NCBI GenBank assembly: GCA_026710625.1
Contig: JAPOQQ010000064.1
Coordinates: 1-34,189, forward strand
DNA length: 34,189 nt
Direction: 5' to 3'
DNA from: Candidatus Dadabacteria bacterium
Lineage (GTDB): Bacteria; Desulfobacterota_D; UBA1144; Nemesobacterales; Nemesobacteraceae
The position numbers and the translations under genes were made by a program. The notes under the pieces were generated by a model. It was not told the DNA's origin. It made no database searches and was given only the letters and a program-made list of their open reading frames with translations. Below are positions 8,399 through 16,450 of this stretch, in pieces. Positions within the stretch are counted from its first letter, which is position 1. Every line of letters starts with the position of its first letter.

Positions 8399-9232
8399 AT
8401 GGATGATATGAAGCGAGAGCAGATATTCCGTCAGACCAAGAGGCTTGGACAGAATTTTCTGAACGACCCGAACATACTCCGTAAGATCTGCGCCACCGCA
8501 AAGCTCCAAAAAGAAGATCACGTGATTGAAATCGGGCCCGGCAAAGGCAGCCTCACGGAGCATCTCGCACACGGTGCCGGCAGAGTAACGGCAATTGAGA
8601 AAGACAAGAGGCTGAGAACTTTTCTTGACGAAAAATTCGGGGAATCTGCAAATGTCAGATTTGTTTACGAAGACATCCTTAAAACCGGTTTCAGCCGTTT
8701 TTCCGACGGGGAAAAAACGAAGCTAGTCTCCAATCTTCCCTATAACATATCCACCCAGATTCTGCTTAAGCTTCTCGATGAAAGAGAGCTTTTCTCGAGG
8801 ATAGTAGTGATGCTGCAAAAGGAAGTGGCACAGAGGATATCCTCTGCGAAGGGGCGGAAGAGCTACGGCTCCCTCTCGGTACTTCTCCAGAGCTGTTTCA
8901 GCGTAAAGCTTGCCTTCAAGGTTTCTCGACATGCTTTTTATCCGGTTCCCGAGGTGGATTCAGCGGTGGTGGTTCTTGATCCGCTGAAAGATCCCGTGTT
9001 TCCAGTATCAAACGAGAAGACTTTCAGAACTGTTACTAGGCACGCGTTTTCCTCTCGGAGAAAGACCATAAGGAATTCGCTGGGCAACTTTTTTGAGAGG
9101 AAGATGGTTGAGCGGGCGCTTTCGGACTCGGGCATCGATCAGGGAAGAAGGGCGGAATCGCTTTCGGTTGAGGAATTCGCAAAGTTAGCGGACAGTTTTC
9201 GGGAAATAAAAGGGGACAGTATACAAAGCTGA
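8399..9232 (+). CDS. rsmA: 16S rRNA (adenine1518/1519-N6)-dimethyltransferase
   Basis: RsmA (KsgA) dimethylates two adjacent adenines in the 3' hairpin of 16S rRNA during small-subunit maturation. The 277-residue length is normal. Landmarks: QTKRLGQNFLNDPNILRKI (family N-terminus), the SAM motif VIEIGPGKGSLTEHLA, and the catalytic NLPYNIST. FYPVPEVDSAVVVLDP and FSSRRKTIRNSL mark the C-terminal domain. Two in-frame ATGs (8399, 8408) are close together; neither has a good SD, so the exact start is open. It follows ftsB by 59 nt and is probably the last gene of that unit. Confidence 0.95.
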   Translation: MDDMKREQIFRQTKRLGQNFLNDPNILRKICATAKLQKEDHVIEIGPGKGSLTEHLAHGAGRVTAIEKDKRLRTFLDEKFGESANVRFVYEDILKTGFSRFSDGEKTKLVSNLPYNISTQILLKLLDERELFSRIVVMLQKEVAQRISSAKGRKSYGSLSVLLQSCFSVKLAFKVSRHAFYPVPEVDSAVVVLDPLKDPVFPVSNEKTFRTVTRHAFSSRRKTIRNSLGNFFERKMVERALSDSGIDQGRRAESLSVEEFAKLADSFREIKGDSIQS

Positions 9233-9368
9233 CCGCAAATCTGAGATGAGTGTGTAATTTCCAGAACTTTATTCACGTCGACGTGTCAAATATTTACTAC
9301 TGACTACTATCAACAGCATTACAAAAAAGTAAGAGCGATAGAAAGCTTTAGTCGATTGCCTTTGTTTG

Positions 9369-9400
9369 AAATCTTGTTTAACGAGATTTTTTCTCTTTTT
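9369..9400 (+). terminator. Rho-independent terminator-like hairpin after rsmA
   Basis: A 9-bp stem with one G-U pair (AAATCTTGT at 9369-9377 with ACGAGATTT at 9381-9389) and a 3-nt loop is followed by a T-rich tract TTCTCTTTTT. It separates the housekeeping unit from the rloAB cassette. The stem is AT-rich, so efficiency may be modest. Confidence 0.45.
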
Positions 9401-9472
9401 TCTTGACAGACAACTTCAATATACGCATGTTAATATTGTTAAATGAGCTAGAATCGCATAAGTAGATGTCAA

Positions 9473-10795
9473 ATGATTATAAGTTTTTCAGTAGAGAACT
9501 GGATGTCTTTTCGTGACCCTGTTTCTTTCTCAATGGTTGCCAGCCGAGAAAGACAGCATGGAGACCGGATTCCCAAGGTCGAAAAATACCAGATGAGGAT
9601 TTTGCCTGTCGCGGCAATCTACGGCGCCAACGCGTCGGGCAAGACGAATTTCTTTAAAGCTCTCAATTTTGTTAGGAATCTGGTTCTTGAAGGAACAGGC
9701 CATGACAAGCCGATTCCCGTGGAGCCCTATCGGCTTGCCAATGGGTATACGGAAAAACCCTCCCGCTTCAGGATAGAGTTGCTGATTGACGGAACAATCT
9801 ACGAATTCAGCTTTGCCGCGACCAGAAGGGCCGTTGTCGAGGAGAAGCTCATAGAGATTACCAGCACAAGCGAGAAGACGCTTTATAACCGGCAGGGCAA
9901 CGAACCGAATCTTCACAGTTCACTCGGCAGAAAACAGTTTCTCCTTTTTGCTTTTCAAGGCACCAGGGACAATCAACTGTTCCTGACGAACTCTGTATCC
10001 CAGAAGGTTTACGACTTCAAACCGGTTTATGACTGGTTCGGGAATTCCTTGGGGTTGATTGCTCCGGATTCAATATACCAAAGATTCGGATATCTGCTTG
10101 ATGAAAACCATCCGATGCGCGGCGCGATTAACAAGATAATCCCACAACTTGATACGGGCATCTCTCATCTGGGTTTCGAAAAAATACACTTTGACAGCAT
10201 CCCTTTCGAAGAGGGTTTCAAAAATGACCTGAATGAAAAAATTGAAGAAGGCGGATACATTGATGCTCGCCTCGGCAATGAGCGTTTTGTCTTTACACGA
10301 ACGGACGGAGAGATTGTGGCAAATAAACTGGTCACGTTCCATCCCAGAACTGACGGAACGGACGCTAAATTTGAATTCCATCAGGAATCAGAAGGTTCCC
10401 GAAGGGTAATTGATCTGCTACCTGCCTTTTTGGGCGAACCGCCTTTTGGCTTGAACAGAGTATATGTCGTTGATGAGCTGGATCGAAGCCTGCACCCATT
10501 GTTGACGAGGAAACTGATTGAGACCTATCTGGCTGGCTGCAACGCGCAGAGCCGCGCGCAGTTACTGTTCACCACGCACGATGTTTCCCTCATGGATCAG
10601 CATCTGTTCCGCCGCGACGAAATGTGGGTTACCGAGAAAAACTCCGAGGGAAATTCCGACCTTTTTTCCTTTAATGACTACAAAAATATCCGCTATGACA
10701 AGGATATCCGCAAAAGCTACCTGCAGGGCCGATTAGGCGGCGTTCCCCGGTTCTTTTTGAGCGGTACTGAGGTTAACCCCGAGGATGACGGGTAA
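9473..10795 (+). CDS. rloA: AAA family ATPase, RloA/AbiLi-like component of a putative defence system
   Basis: This 440-residue ABC/SMC-like AAA ATPase has Walker A GANASGKT at residues 51-58, a signature-like ESEGSRR at 306-311, Walker B VYVVDELD at 330-337 followed by RSLHP, and an H-loop TTHD at 367-370. This is the OLD/RloA (AAA_21) architecture in which a nucleotide-driven sensor regulates a nuclease partner. The next gene starts inside its stop codon (TAATG) and encodes RloB. Together they match the AbiLi/AbiLii (RloAB) pair known for phage abortive infection; role here is inference. It lies as a stand-alone cassette between rsmA and the carboxypeptidase gene. TAGAAT at 9449-9454 is a weak -10 candidate. 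Confidence 0.8.
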   Translation: MIISFSVENWMSFRDPVSFSMVASRERQHGDRIPKVEKYQMRILPVAAIYGANASGKTNFFKALNFVRNLVLEGTGHDKPIPVEPYRLANGYTEKPSRFRIELLIDGTIYEFSFAATRRAVVEEKLIEITSTSEKTLYNRQGNEPNLHSSLGRKQFLLFAFQGTRDNQLFLTNSVSQKVYDFKPVYDWFGNSLGLIAPDSIYQRFGYLLDENHPMRGAINKIIPQLDTGISHLGFEKIHFDSIPFEEGFKNDLNEKIEEGGYIDARLGNERFVFTRTDGEIVANKLVTFHPRTDGTDAKFEFHQESEGSRRVIDLLPAFLGEPPFGLNRVYVVDELDRSLHPLLTRKLIETYLAGCNAQSRAQLLFTTHDVSLMDQHLFRRDEMWVTEKNSEGNSDLFSFNDYKNIRYDKDIRKSYLQGRLGGVPRFFLSGTEVNPEDDG

Positions 10796-11340
10796 TGCCT
10801 CCGAAAAAACGGAGAAGATTTGTACGCCCGCTGGGCAAGCGCCGTTACAGGAAAATGTTTGTGCTCGCCACCGAAGGTAGCAAAACGGAGTCACAATATT
10901 TTGCAATTTTCAATGACCAGAATCTAGTTGTGCATATCAAGTTTCTCAAGGAAAAAGGCGGCAGTGCGCCTCCACAGGTGCTTGAGAGAATGAGAAATTA
11001 TTTAGATAGCGAAGACCTTGAAAATTCGGATGAGGCATGGCTTGTTGTCGATAAAGACCAATGGACAGATTATCAGCTTTCACAACTTCACGAATGGGCA
11101 CAGGAGGCTGATAATTATGGTTTCGCTTTGAGCAATCCCAAATTTGAATTCTGGCTGCTTTTGCATTTCGAAGATGGCAGAGGTGTCAGCAATTCTAGGA
11201 CTTGTTCCCAAAGATTGGAACGTCACATTCCGGGGTACGACAAAGACATCAATGTAAGAAAAATATCCGAGGATATGATTAAAAAAGCTATCGAGCGCGC
11301 GAAGAAGCGAGATACGCCGGCTTGCCGCGATTGGCCGTGA
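10795..11340 (+). CDS. rloB: RloB-family protein (TOPRIM-like putative nuclease), ending at an in-frame TGA
   Basis: The 181-residue product is an RloB/AbiLii-like protein. The N-terminus is basic. The strand VLATEGSKTESQYF (Glu27) and AWLVVDKDQW (Asp86, Asp88) fit a TOPRIM-like metal site. SNPKFEFWLLLHF (residues 113-125) is a hallmark of the family. Its ATG overlaps the rloA stop by one base. The frame stops at TGA (11338-11340) right after CRDWP, yet the same frame continues for 21 codons to a second TGA at 11404-11406, encoding NTGTTVYRLVENIL and more. That resembles the usual RloB C-terminus, so this is either a recent nonsense mutation or a read-through site. Confidence 0.8.
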   Translation: MPPKKRRRFVRPLGKRRYRKMFVLATEGSKTESQYFAIFNDQNLVVHIKFLKEKGGSAPPQVLERMRNYLDSEDLENSDEAWLVVDKDQWTDYQLSQLHEWAQEADNYGFALSNPKFEFWLLLHFEDGRGVSNSRTCSQRLERHIPGYDKDINVRKISEDMIKKAIERAKKRDTPACRDWP

Positions 11341-11476
11341 AACACCGGAACAACTGTTTACAGGTTAGTTGAAAACATCCTGAAATCACGTAGCAGTCAA
11401 GAATGATTACTGAAACATCGCTACTATGGAAAAGGAATTTCCAGAGCAGGAAAATCTAGTGGAATAGGTCTGTAAA

Positions 11477-12880
11477 TCAGTAGACAAGTTCCCGAAGAAG
11501 CAGGTTCTGAAGTTTCTTTACCCTTGCTCCCATGCCGTTTGATATGATGGAAAAAACATAAACCCGCCCGTTTTTTGCGAATACGTAGCCGGATAGGGAT
11601 CTGGCTCCTTCAAGATATCCGGTTTTCGCATAGACTTTGCCCTTGAGGGCGCGAAATCTTTTCTTGAGAGTTCCGTCAACTCCGGCGATTGGAAGGGACG
11701 CGACAAACTCCTCGGAAATGTCCGGATTGTCATAAGCCCTGGCGAGTGCCTGCGTTATATCTTCGGGGGATACTCGATTCAGCCTTGAGAGACCGGAGCC
11801 GTCGGCCACGGAGAAGCTTCCATTGAGACCGATTTTTCTCAGGTGATTTTCAATCACGCGCGTTCCGGATTCCCATGAGCCCGGGGTGCCGGAGAATTCA
11901 GCGCCGATCGCCTTCACTATGCTCTCTCCTATTATGTTTACGCTTTCTTTGTTGTATTCATGAATAATAGTGCTCAGATGTTCTGAGTAATGGGTGAATA
12001 TTTTGCCGGTCCACCGGGGCACTCTCCTGCGCTCTATGGGTCCGCTTACCTCGATTCCTTCCTTCTCGAGAACTTGTTTGAGTGTCGCTCCGAAGTAAAA
12101 AAACGGATCTGGCACCGAAAGTTCCAGGGTTTCGGCTTTTTTTCGGGAGGAGACGTATCCGGAGATCTTGAGTTCGTTTCGTTCGTTGTATACTGCTCTA
12201 ACGCCCGACCTTTTCAGCCTGGTGGAAACCCTGTTTCTAATCGGGAAGGGAAACTCCGCGGGTTCAGTTCTCACCTTTGCCGGGACTCCCTGCACCCTGG
12301 ATGCAGAAATTTTTATCTTGGCCGAGTTGTAATTAAACGAAATTGCCGTTACAGGAGGACAAAATCCTTTGTCGAACCATTCAGGGTCCCAGCCCTGTCC
12401 GTAGAGGATGTCGTCAAAATATGAACCGTCAAGATATATGCCACCGTCGATTCTGGTTATCCCGAGTGCTTTAATCCGCCCGGCAATCTCCCGAAGTTTC
12501 CCGATGTCTATCGTGGGATCTCCGAACCCTTTTACGTAAAGACCGCCGTGGCCGACTCCCGAGTGTATACCTCCGCCCAGATAAAACTCCGTTTTGAACC
12601 GGAAATTTTTTCCGAGGAGGGAAAGAGCTGCTATGGAGGAAAGTATTTTGTTGTTGGAAGCGGGGATGAATTCTTTTTTGCTGTTATAGCGGAAAACCGT
12701 CCTGCCGGTATCGGCTGAGCGGACCATGATCCCGATTTTCCTTTGCGACGGGGGGCTTTTTGAGATAAAGGAGAGGATTTTTTTGTGGTTTACATCAGCA
12801 TAGGAGGAGGCGGCCGGCAGAAAGGCAAAGAGTAAAACCAGGGTGCGCAAAATCAAGATTTTTCTTCCGGAATTTGTCAT
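11477..12880 (-). CDS. dacB: D-alanyl-D-alanine carboxypeptidase/endopeptidase, PBP4 type (peptidase S13)
   Basis: This 467-residue exported enzyme trims or cleaves peptidoglycan cross-links. An N-terminal signal peptide covers about residues 1-28 (hydrophobic core LRTLVLLFAFLP, cleavage near SYA). The three penicillin-binding motifs are present: SNNK with catalytic Ser75 and Lys78, SVN at 313-315, and KTG at 419-421. The family motif DGSGLSR is near 360-366. The large insertion between SxxK and SxN is the usual S13 domain II/III region. It starts 17 nt after the polA stop on the same strand, so the two are probably co-transcribed. Confidence 0.93.
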   Translation of the reverse strand: MTNSGRKILILRTLVLLFAFLPAASSYADVNHKKILSFISKSPPSQRKIGIMVRSADTGRTVFRYNSKKEFIPASNNKILSSIAALSLLGKNFRFKTEFYLGGGIHSGVGHGGLYVKGFGDPTIDIGKLREIAGRIKALGITRIDGGIYLDGSYFDDILYGQGWDPEWFDKGFCPPVTAISFNYNSAKIKISASRVQGVPAKVRTEPAEFPFPIRNRVSTRLKRSGVRAVYNERNELKISGYVSSRKKAETLELSVPDPFFYFGATLKQVLEKEGIEVSGPIERRRVPRWTGKIFTHYSEHLSTIIHEYNKESVNIIGESIVKAIGAEFSGTPGSWESGTRVIENHLRKIGLNGSFSVADGSGLSRLNRVSPEDITQALARAYDNPDISEEFVASLPIAGVDGTLKKRFRALKGKVYAKTGYLEGARSLSGYVFAKNGRVYVFSIISNGMGARVKKLQNLLLRELVY

Positions 12881-12897
12881 TGCTGCATTCTTTTAGG

Positions 12898-15585
12898 TCA
12901 GTGGGCTTCAGCCCAGTTCTCTGCGGCGCGCATCTCCACTCTGAGCGGCACCTTAAGCTCCCAGGCGTTTTCCATGTCGTTTTTTATATGAATTCTCAGT
13001 TCTTCAAGTTCCGTTTCGTGAACCTCGAAAAGAAGCTCGTCGTGAACCTGAAGAATCATCTTGGAGCGAAATCCTCCTTCCTCAAATCTTCTGAATATGC
13101 GGATCATCGCCAGATTTATTATATCCGCCGCGGACCCCTGTATCGGAGTGTTTATGGCTTCCCGCTCACCTCTGCTCCTTTCCACTCTGTTCCCCGACAC
13201 AAGCTCCGGTATGGGCCTTCTTCTTCCGACAAGCGTCTCTGTGTAGCCCCTGCTTCTGGCTTCTTCAACCGATGACTGCATATAGGTCTTTACTTCCGAA
13301 TATCTGTCAAAATACCTGTTTATGTAATTTCTCGAGACCGAGACCGTGGTACCGAGCTGTTTTGAAAGACCGAAAGCGCTTATCCCGTATATTATCCCGA
13401 AGTTTATAGTCTTGGCGAGATTCCGCATCTCGGAGGTAATCCGGTCTTCGCCTGCGTTGAAGATTTCGCAGGCCGTTGCGACATGCACGTCCTTGTCAGC
13501 TCGAAGCGCCTCAAGCAGGGTTGGATCCCCCGAGAAATGGGCGAGCAGGCGAAGTTCTATTTGTGAGTAATCGGCCGACAGTACAACGCAGTCGTCTTTT
13601 GCCACGAACGATTTTCGGATTCTTTTCCCATCCCCGGTTTTTATCGGGATGTTCTGAAGATTGGGATCGCTCGAGCTCAGCCTTCCGGTTGAAGTGCCGG
13701 CAGGATTAAAAGAGGTGTGAATCCTTCCCGTGGCCGGATTGATAAGCCTCGGGAGTTGATCAATGTAAGTGGACTTCAGTTTGGAGAGAAACCTGTGCCT
13801 CAGTATGAGACGGGGCACCTCGTGGATTGTCGAAAGATCTCTCAGCACTTCTGAATCAGTGGAAAAAGCGCCTTTGGCGGTTTTCTTTCTGGCGGGAAGC
13901 CGCAGTTTCTCGAAAAGCACCTCGGAGAGCTGCTTCGTTGAGTTTATATTAAACTCTCTTTCGGTTTTTTCGTATATCTCGGCCTCGATGGAACCGAGGT
14001 CCTTTTCAAATTCCTCTGACATCTCCTCGAGAATCGCGGTGTTGACGCTTACGCCCGTAAACTCCATGTCGCAGAGAACAGGAAGAAGTCCGAGAACGTT
14101 CTCCCTGTAGAGATCCCAGAGTTCCTCCTGCTTGAGAGCTTCAAGAAATTTCCTTGAAAGAATGAGCGTCACGTCGGAGTCTTCGCAGGAATATCTTGTC
14201 GCCGTCTCGATATCAACTTCGGCGAAGTTCTTCTTGGATTTTCCCTTGCCCGTAACGTCATCGTAGGAGATCATCCTGTGGCCAAGCTCCATTCTTGAAA
14301 GTTCGTCAAGTTTGTAGCTTCCCCGGGAAGCGTCAAGCAGGTGAGCCGCAAGCATAGTGTCGAAGTAAATTCCCCTGAGCCTGACTCCGTGGTTTCTGAG
14401 CACTAGCATCTCGTATTTTATGTTCTGTCCTATTTTGCTTATGTCTTCGGATTCAAAAACGGGTTTCAGCATCGAAAGCGCGACGTCAAGTTTCATCTGT
14501 TTTTCGGCTTCCATAATGTCGCTGTGTCCCACGGGAACGTAAAAAGCCCGCCCCGGGACGGGGCAAAGCGAAAAGCCCACTATGCGAGCGTTCATCGGCA
14601 GTTTGGAATCCGTCTCGAGATCTATTGAGAGTTCTCCCGCTTCTTCTACCATGCTTATGACCCGGCCGAGAGATATCTCATCGAAAACAGTTTCGTAGGA
14701 ATCGTATCTTACCGCTTCGCTTTCGCCTGGAGTGCGGGATGCACCAATTTCGTCTAGGAGTTTTCCGAATTCAAGTTCTGAGAATATTTCCTGAAGATCT
14801 TCGGCCGCGTATCCACCGTACCTGAAGCCCTCGATTCCGGTTCCTACTTCGACGTCAGTTTTTATGGTAACTAGCTCGCGGCTAAGGTACGCGTCGTCTT
14901 TGTGCTTTATTAGTCTCTGTGCGACACTGGGGCGAAGTTCTTCCAGGTTGCTGTATACGCCGTCAAGATCCCCGTACTCGGATATAAGAGACGAAGCGGT
15001 TTTCTCCCCTACGCCTGCCACTCCCGGAATGTTGTCAACCTTGTCTCCCACAAGAGCGAAGAAATCAATCATCTGTCCGGGCTCGATTCCGTACTTCTGG
15101 CGCACTTCCTGCACTCCGGTTACGCGTTCCCTCATTGTGTCAACAAGAGTCACGTTCTCAGACACCAGCTGGCAGAAATCCTTGTCTCCGGTGACCAGAA
15201 CCACCTTCGATGTCCCCTGCGCCGTGGCTATGGTCCCTATGATGTCGTCGGCCTCGTACCCCTCCATTGCAAGCATCGGTATTGAGAATGCCCGTACCAG
15301 TTCGAAAATCTTAGGGAACTGGAGCTGGAGGCTTTCTGGAGCCTCGTCCCTGTTGGCCTTGTACTCAGGGTATATTTCGTTTCTGAACACTTCTCCCTTG
15401 GAATCGAACACCATCCCCAGGTACCTCGGTTCGTATTCCCTGAGAAACTTAAGAAGCATGTTCACAAATCCGTAGACGGCGTTGGTTGGGAACCCATCGG
15501 AGGTGGAAAGATCGGCCCTTACGCCGTAATACGCCCTGAATATGTATGAACTGCCGTCAATCAGATAGAGCGGGTGTTGGGACAT
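12898..15585 (-). CDS. polA: DNA polymerase I
   Basis: The 895-residue protein has all three Pol I modules. The 5'-3' exonuclease/FEN domain is at about 1-290 (EADDIIGT, VTGDKDFCQL, KVDNIPGVAGVG). The 3'-5' proofreading domain at about 300-490 keeps its acidic residues: Asp322 and Glu324 in IDLETDS, Asp409 and Asp469. The polymerase domain at about 490-895 has motif A DYSQIELRL (Asp672), motif B RNLAKTINFGIIYG (Lys725, Tyr733) and motif C VHDE (Asp849). Proofreading therefore looks intact, unlike many Pol I lineages that lost it. It acts in Okazaki-fragment maturation and repair. It is first in a two-gene unit with dacB. Confidence 0.97.
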   Translation of the reverse strand: MSQHPLYLIDGSSYIFRAYYGVRADLSTSDGFPTNAVYGFVNMLLKFLREYEPRYLGMVFDSKGEVFRNEIYPEYKANRDEAPESLQLQFPKIFELVRAFSIPMLAMEGYEADDIIGTIATAQGTSKVVLVTGDKDFCQLVSENVTLVDTMRERVTGVQEVRQKYGIEPGQMIDFFALVGDKVDNIPGVAGVGEKTASSLISEYGDLDGVYSNLEELRPSVAQRLIKHKDDAYLSRELVTIKTDVEVGTGIEGFRYGGYAAEDLQEIFSELEFGKLLDEIGASRTPGESEAVRYDSYETVFDEISLGRVISMVEEAGELSIDLETDSKLPMNARIVGFSLCPVPGRAFYVPVGHSDIMEAEKQMKLDVALSMLKPVFESEDISKIGQNIKYEMLVLRNHGVRLRGIYFDTMLAAHLLDASRGSYKLDELSRMELGHRMISYDDVTGKGKSKKNFAEVDIETATRYSCEDSDVTLILSRKFLEALKQEELWDLYRENVLGLLPVLCDMEFTGVSVNTAILEEMSEEFEKDLGSIEAEIYEKTEREFNINSTKQLSEVLFEKLRLPARKKTAKGAFSTDSEVLRDLSTIHEVPRLILRHRFLSKLKSTYIDQLPRLINPATGRIHTSFNPAGTSTGRLSSSDPNLQNIPIKTGDGKRIRKSFVAKDDCVVLSADYSQIELRLLAHFSGDPTLLEALRADKDVHVATACEIFNAGEDRITSEMRNLAKTINFGIIYGISAFGLSKQLGTTVSVSRNYINRYFDRYSEVKTYMQSSVEEARSRGYTETLVGRRRPIPELVSGNRVERSRGEREAINTPIQGSAADIINLAMIRIFRRFEEGGFRSKMILQVHDELLFEVHETELEELRIHIKNDMENAWELKVPLRVEMRAAENWAEAH

Positions 15586-15685
15586 GAAAGAAACCGCTTA
15601 CGCGTTATTTATTAAGTATACCCAACCGCTCTTGCGGGGGAGAATCAGCTTGTTGATGTGGTCTTGGCCAGTACCGGAGACGATG

Positions 15686-16267
15686 TTATTTTTCCGCACT
15701 GTAAACAAACGCTGGAGGAAAATTGGACCAGACGGTTTTCGACTTGACGACGCTTGTGAACTTGTTTCGCAGGATTGAGCGGAATCTTCTGGCGTTTGGA
15801 ACCATCATGCTGACTGAATAGCTGAAGGTGATCATCCTGCCTCCAGGCTTAAGTACATTCCAGATCACGTCAAGCAGCTTGTCCTGGGTTCCGTGGTCAA
15901 ATACGGCCCAAGGAAGACTTGAAATAATGCAGTCGCAGGAATCTGCTCCATGCTGCTCGAGATATTTTCTCATGTTCTCCGCAGAGTCCCTGTAGACTGT
16001 GGCGGAAGGACATCGTGATTTGGTCGCTTCGCAGAACTCGGGATTGATCTCTATTGCGAAAAACAGCGTCTCAGGGTTCTTCTTCTCAAGAATCTTCTCG
16101 GTGAAAACCCCGGTTCCCGGGCCCAGTTCTACCACGGTCCCCATTTCGCTGAGCCGTGCGGCCTCGGTGACAAGTTCCGATAGTTCTTCATTTGAAGGAG
16201 TTATGGAACCTGTGCTCTTGGGGTCTCTGAGAAACTGCTTTATGTATCCGTATATTCCAAGTTTCAA
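15686..16267 (-). CDS. Class I SAM methyltransferase, phospholipid N-methyltransferase (PmtA)/RsmA-like
   Basis: This 193-residue methyltransferase has motif I VVELGPGTGVFTEKIL and an acidic motif II FFAIEINPEF. The N-terminal FLRDPKSTGSITPSNEEL resembles bacterial phosphatidylethanolamine N-methyltransferases of the PmtA type, as does IISSLPWAVF at the motif IV position. Lipid methylation is the best guess; an rRNA or small-molecule substrate is not excluded. Start: TTG at 16267 has an SD GGAG (complement of 16274-16277) 6 nt away. It fits a 25-nt leader from the strong promoter at 16299-16326. The earlier TTG at 16294 would coincide with the transcription start. Confidence 0.75.
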   Translation of the reverse strand: MKLGIYGYIKQFLRDPKSTGSITPSNEELSELVTEAARLSEMGTVVELGPGTGVFTEKILEKKNPETLFFAIEINPEFCEATKSRCPSATVYRDSAENMRKYLEQHGADSCDCIISSLPWAVFDHGTQDKLLDVIWNVLKPGGRMITFSYSVSMMVPNARRFRSILRNKFTSVVKSKTVWSNFPPAFVYSAEK

Positions 16268-16298
16268 CGGGGTCTCCGATAAAACGCAAATCAAACTA

Positions 16299-16326
16299 AT
16301 TATAGTAGTTTAGAACGTTTTGTCCA
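16299..16326 (-). promoter_or_regulatory. Strong sigma70-type promoter of the PmtA-like gene
   Basis: On the minus strand TGGACA (complement of 16321-16326), a 16-bp spacer and a perfect TATAAT (complement of 16299-16304) precede the gene. The predicted transcription start is near 16292. It favours the downstream TTG start at 16267. Confidence 0.65.
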
Positions 16327-16373
16327 TTCTGGTGCGCCTGAAAAATGGGCCCTCGGGTTGGGCCTGGGAAGGA

Positions 16374-16403
16374 TTGTATTTCGTAATTCCGGTATTATAT
16401 AAA
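16374..16403 (+). promoter_or_regulatory. Candidate promoter of the ffh operon
   Basis: TTGTAT (16374-16379), an 18-bp spacer and TATAAA (16398-16403) lie about 48 bp before the ffh ATG, in the divergent region shared with the PmtA-like gene. TATTAT at 16393 overlaps and is an alternative -10. Confidence 0.45.
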
Positions 16404-16450
16404 CTGTAATCGGGGCCCCCGGAGATCTGAAACCGGCAGGCGACGCAGCA

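Noticed and set aside
9403-9435. TTGACA followed by TTAATA as the rloA promoter
   Set aside because: Spacing to the nearest -10-like hexamer is about 21 bp, too long for a normal sigma70 promoter; no confident call was made.
11338-11340. Reassignment of TGA to an amino acid in this organism
   Set aside because: TGA ends many intact genes here with normal C-termini (polA, acyP, tolA, the IS110 transposase), so the rloB TGA is a local event.
9473-11340. Identification of the ATPase pair as PARIS (AriA/AriB)
   Set aside because: The second protein has RloB features (TEGSKTE, SNPKFEFWLLLHF) rather than those of the DUF4435 partner, so RloAB/AbiL is the better match.
14864-15475. Long open frame antisense to polA
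   Set aside because: It is a reading-frame shadow of the strongly conserved exonuclease region of polA; it is Ser/Arg-rich and has no SD or recognisable domain.
16345-16370. GC-rich inverted repeat (GGCCC/GGGCC) between the PmtA-like gene and ffh as a terminator
   Set aside because: It lies in a divergent promoter region, has a 5-bp stem and no T tract on either strand.
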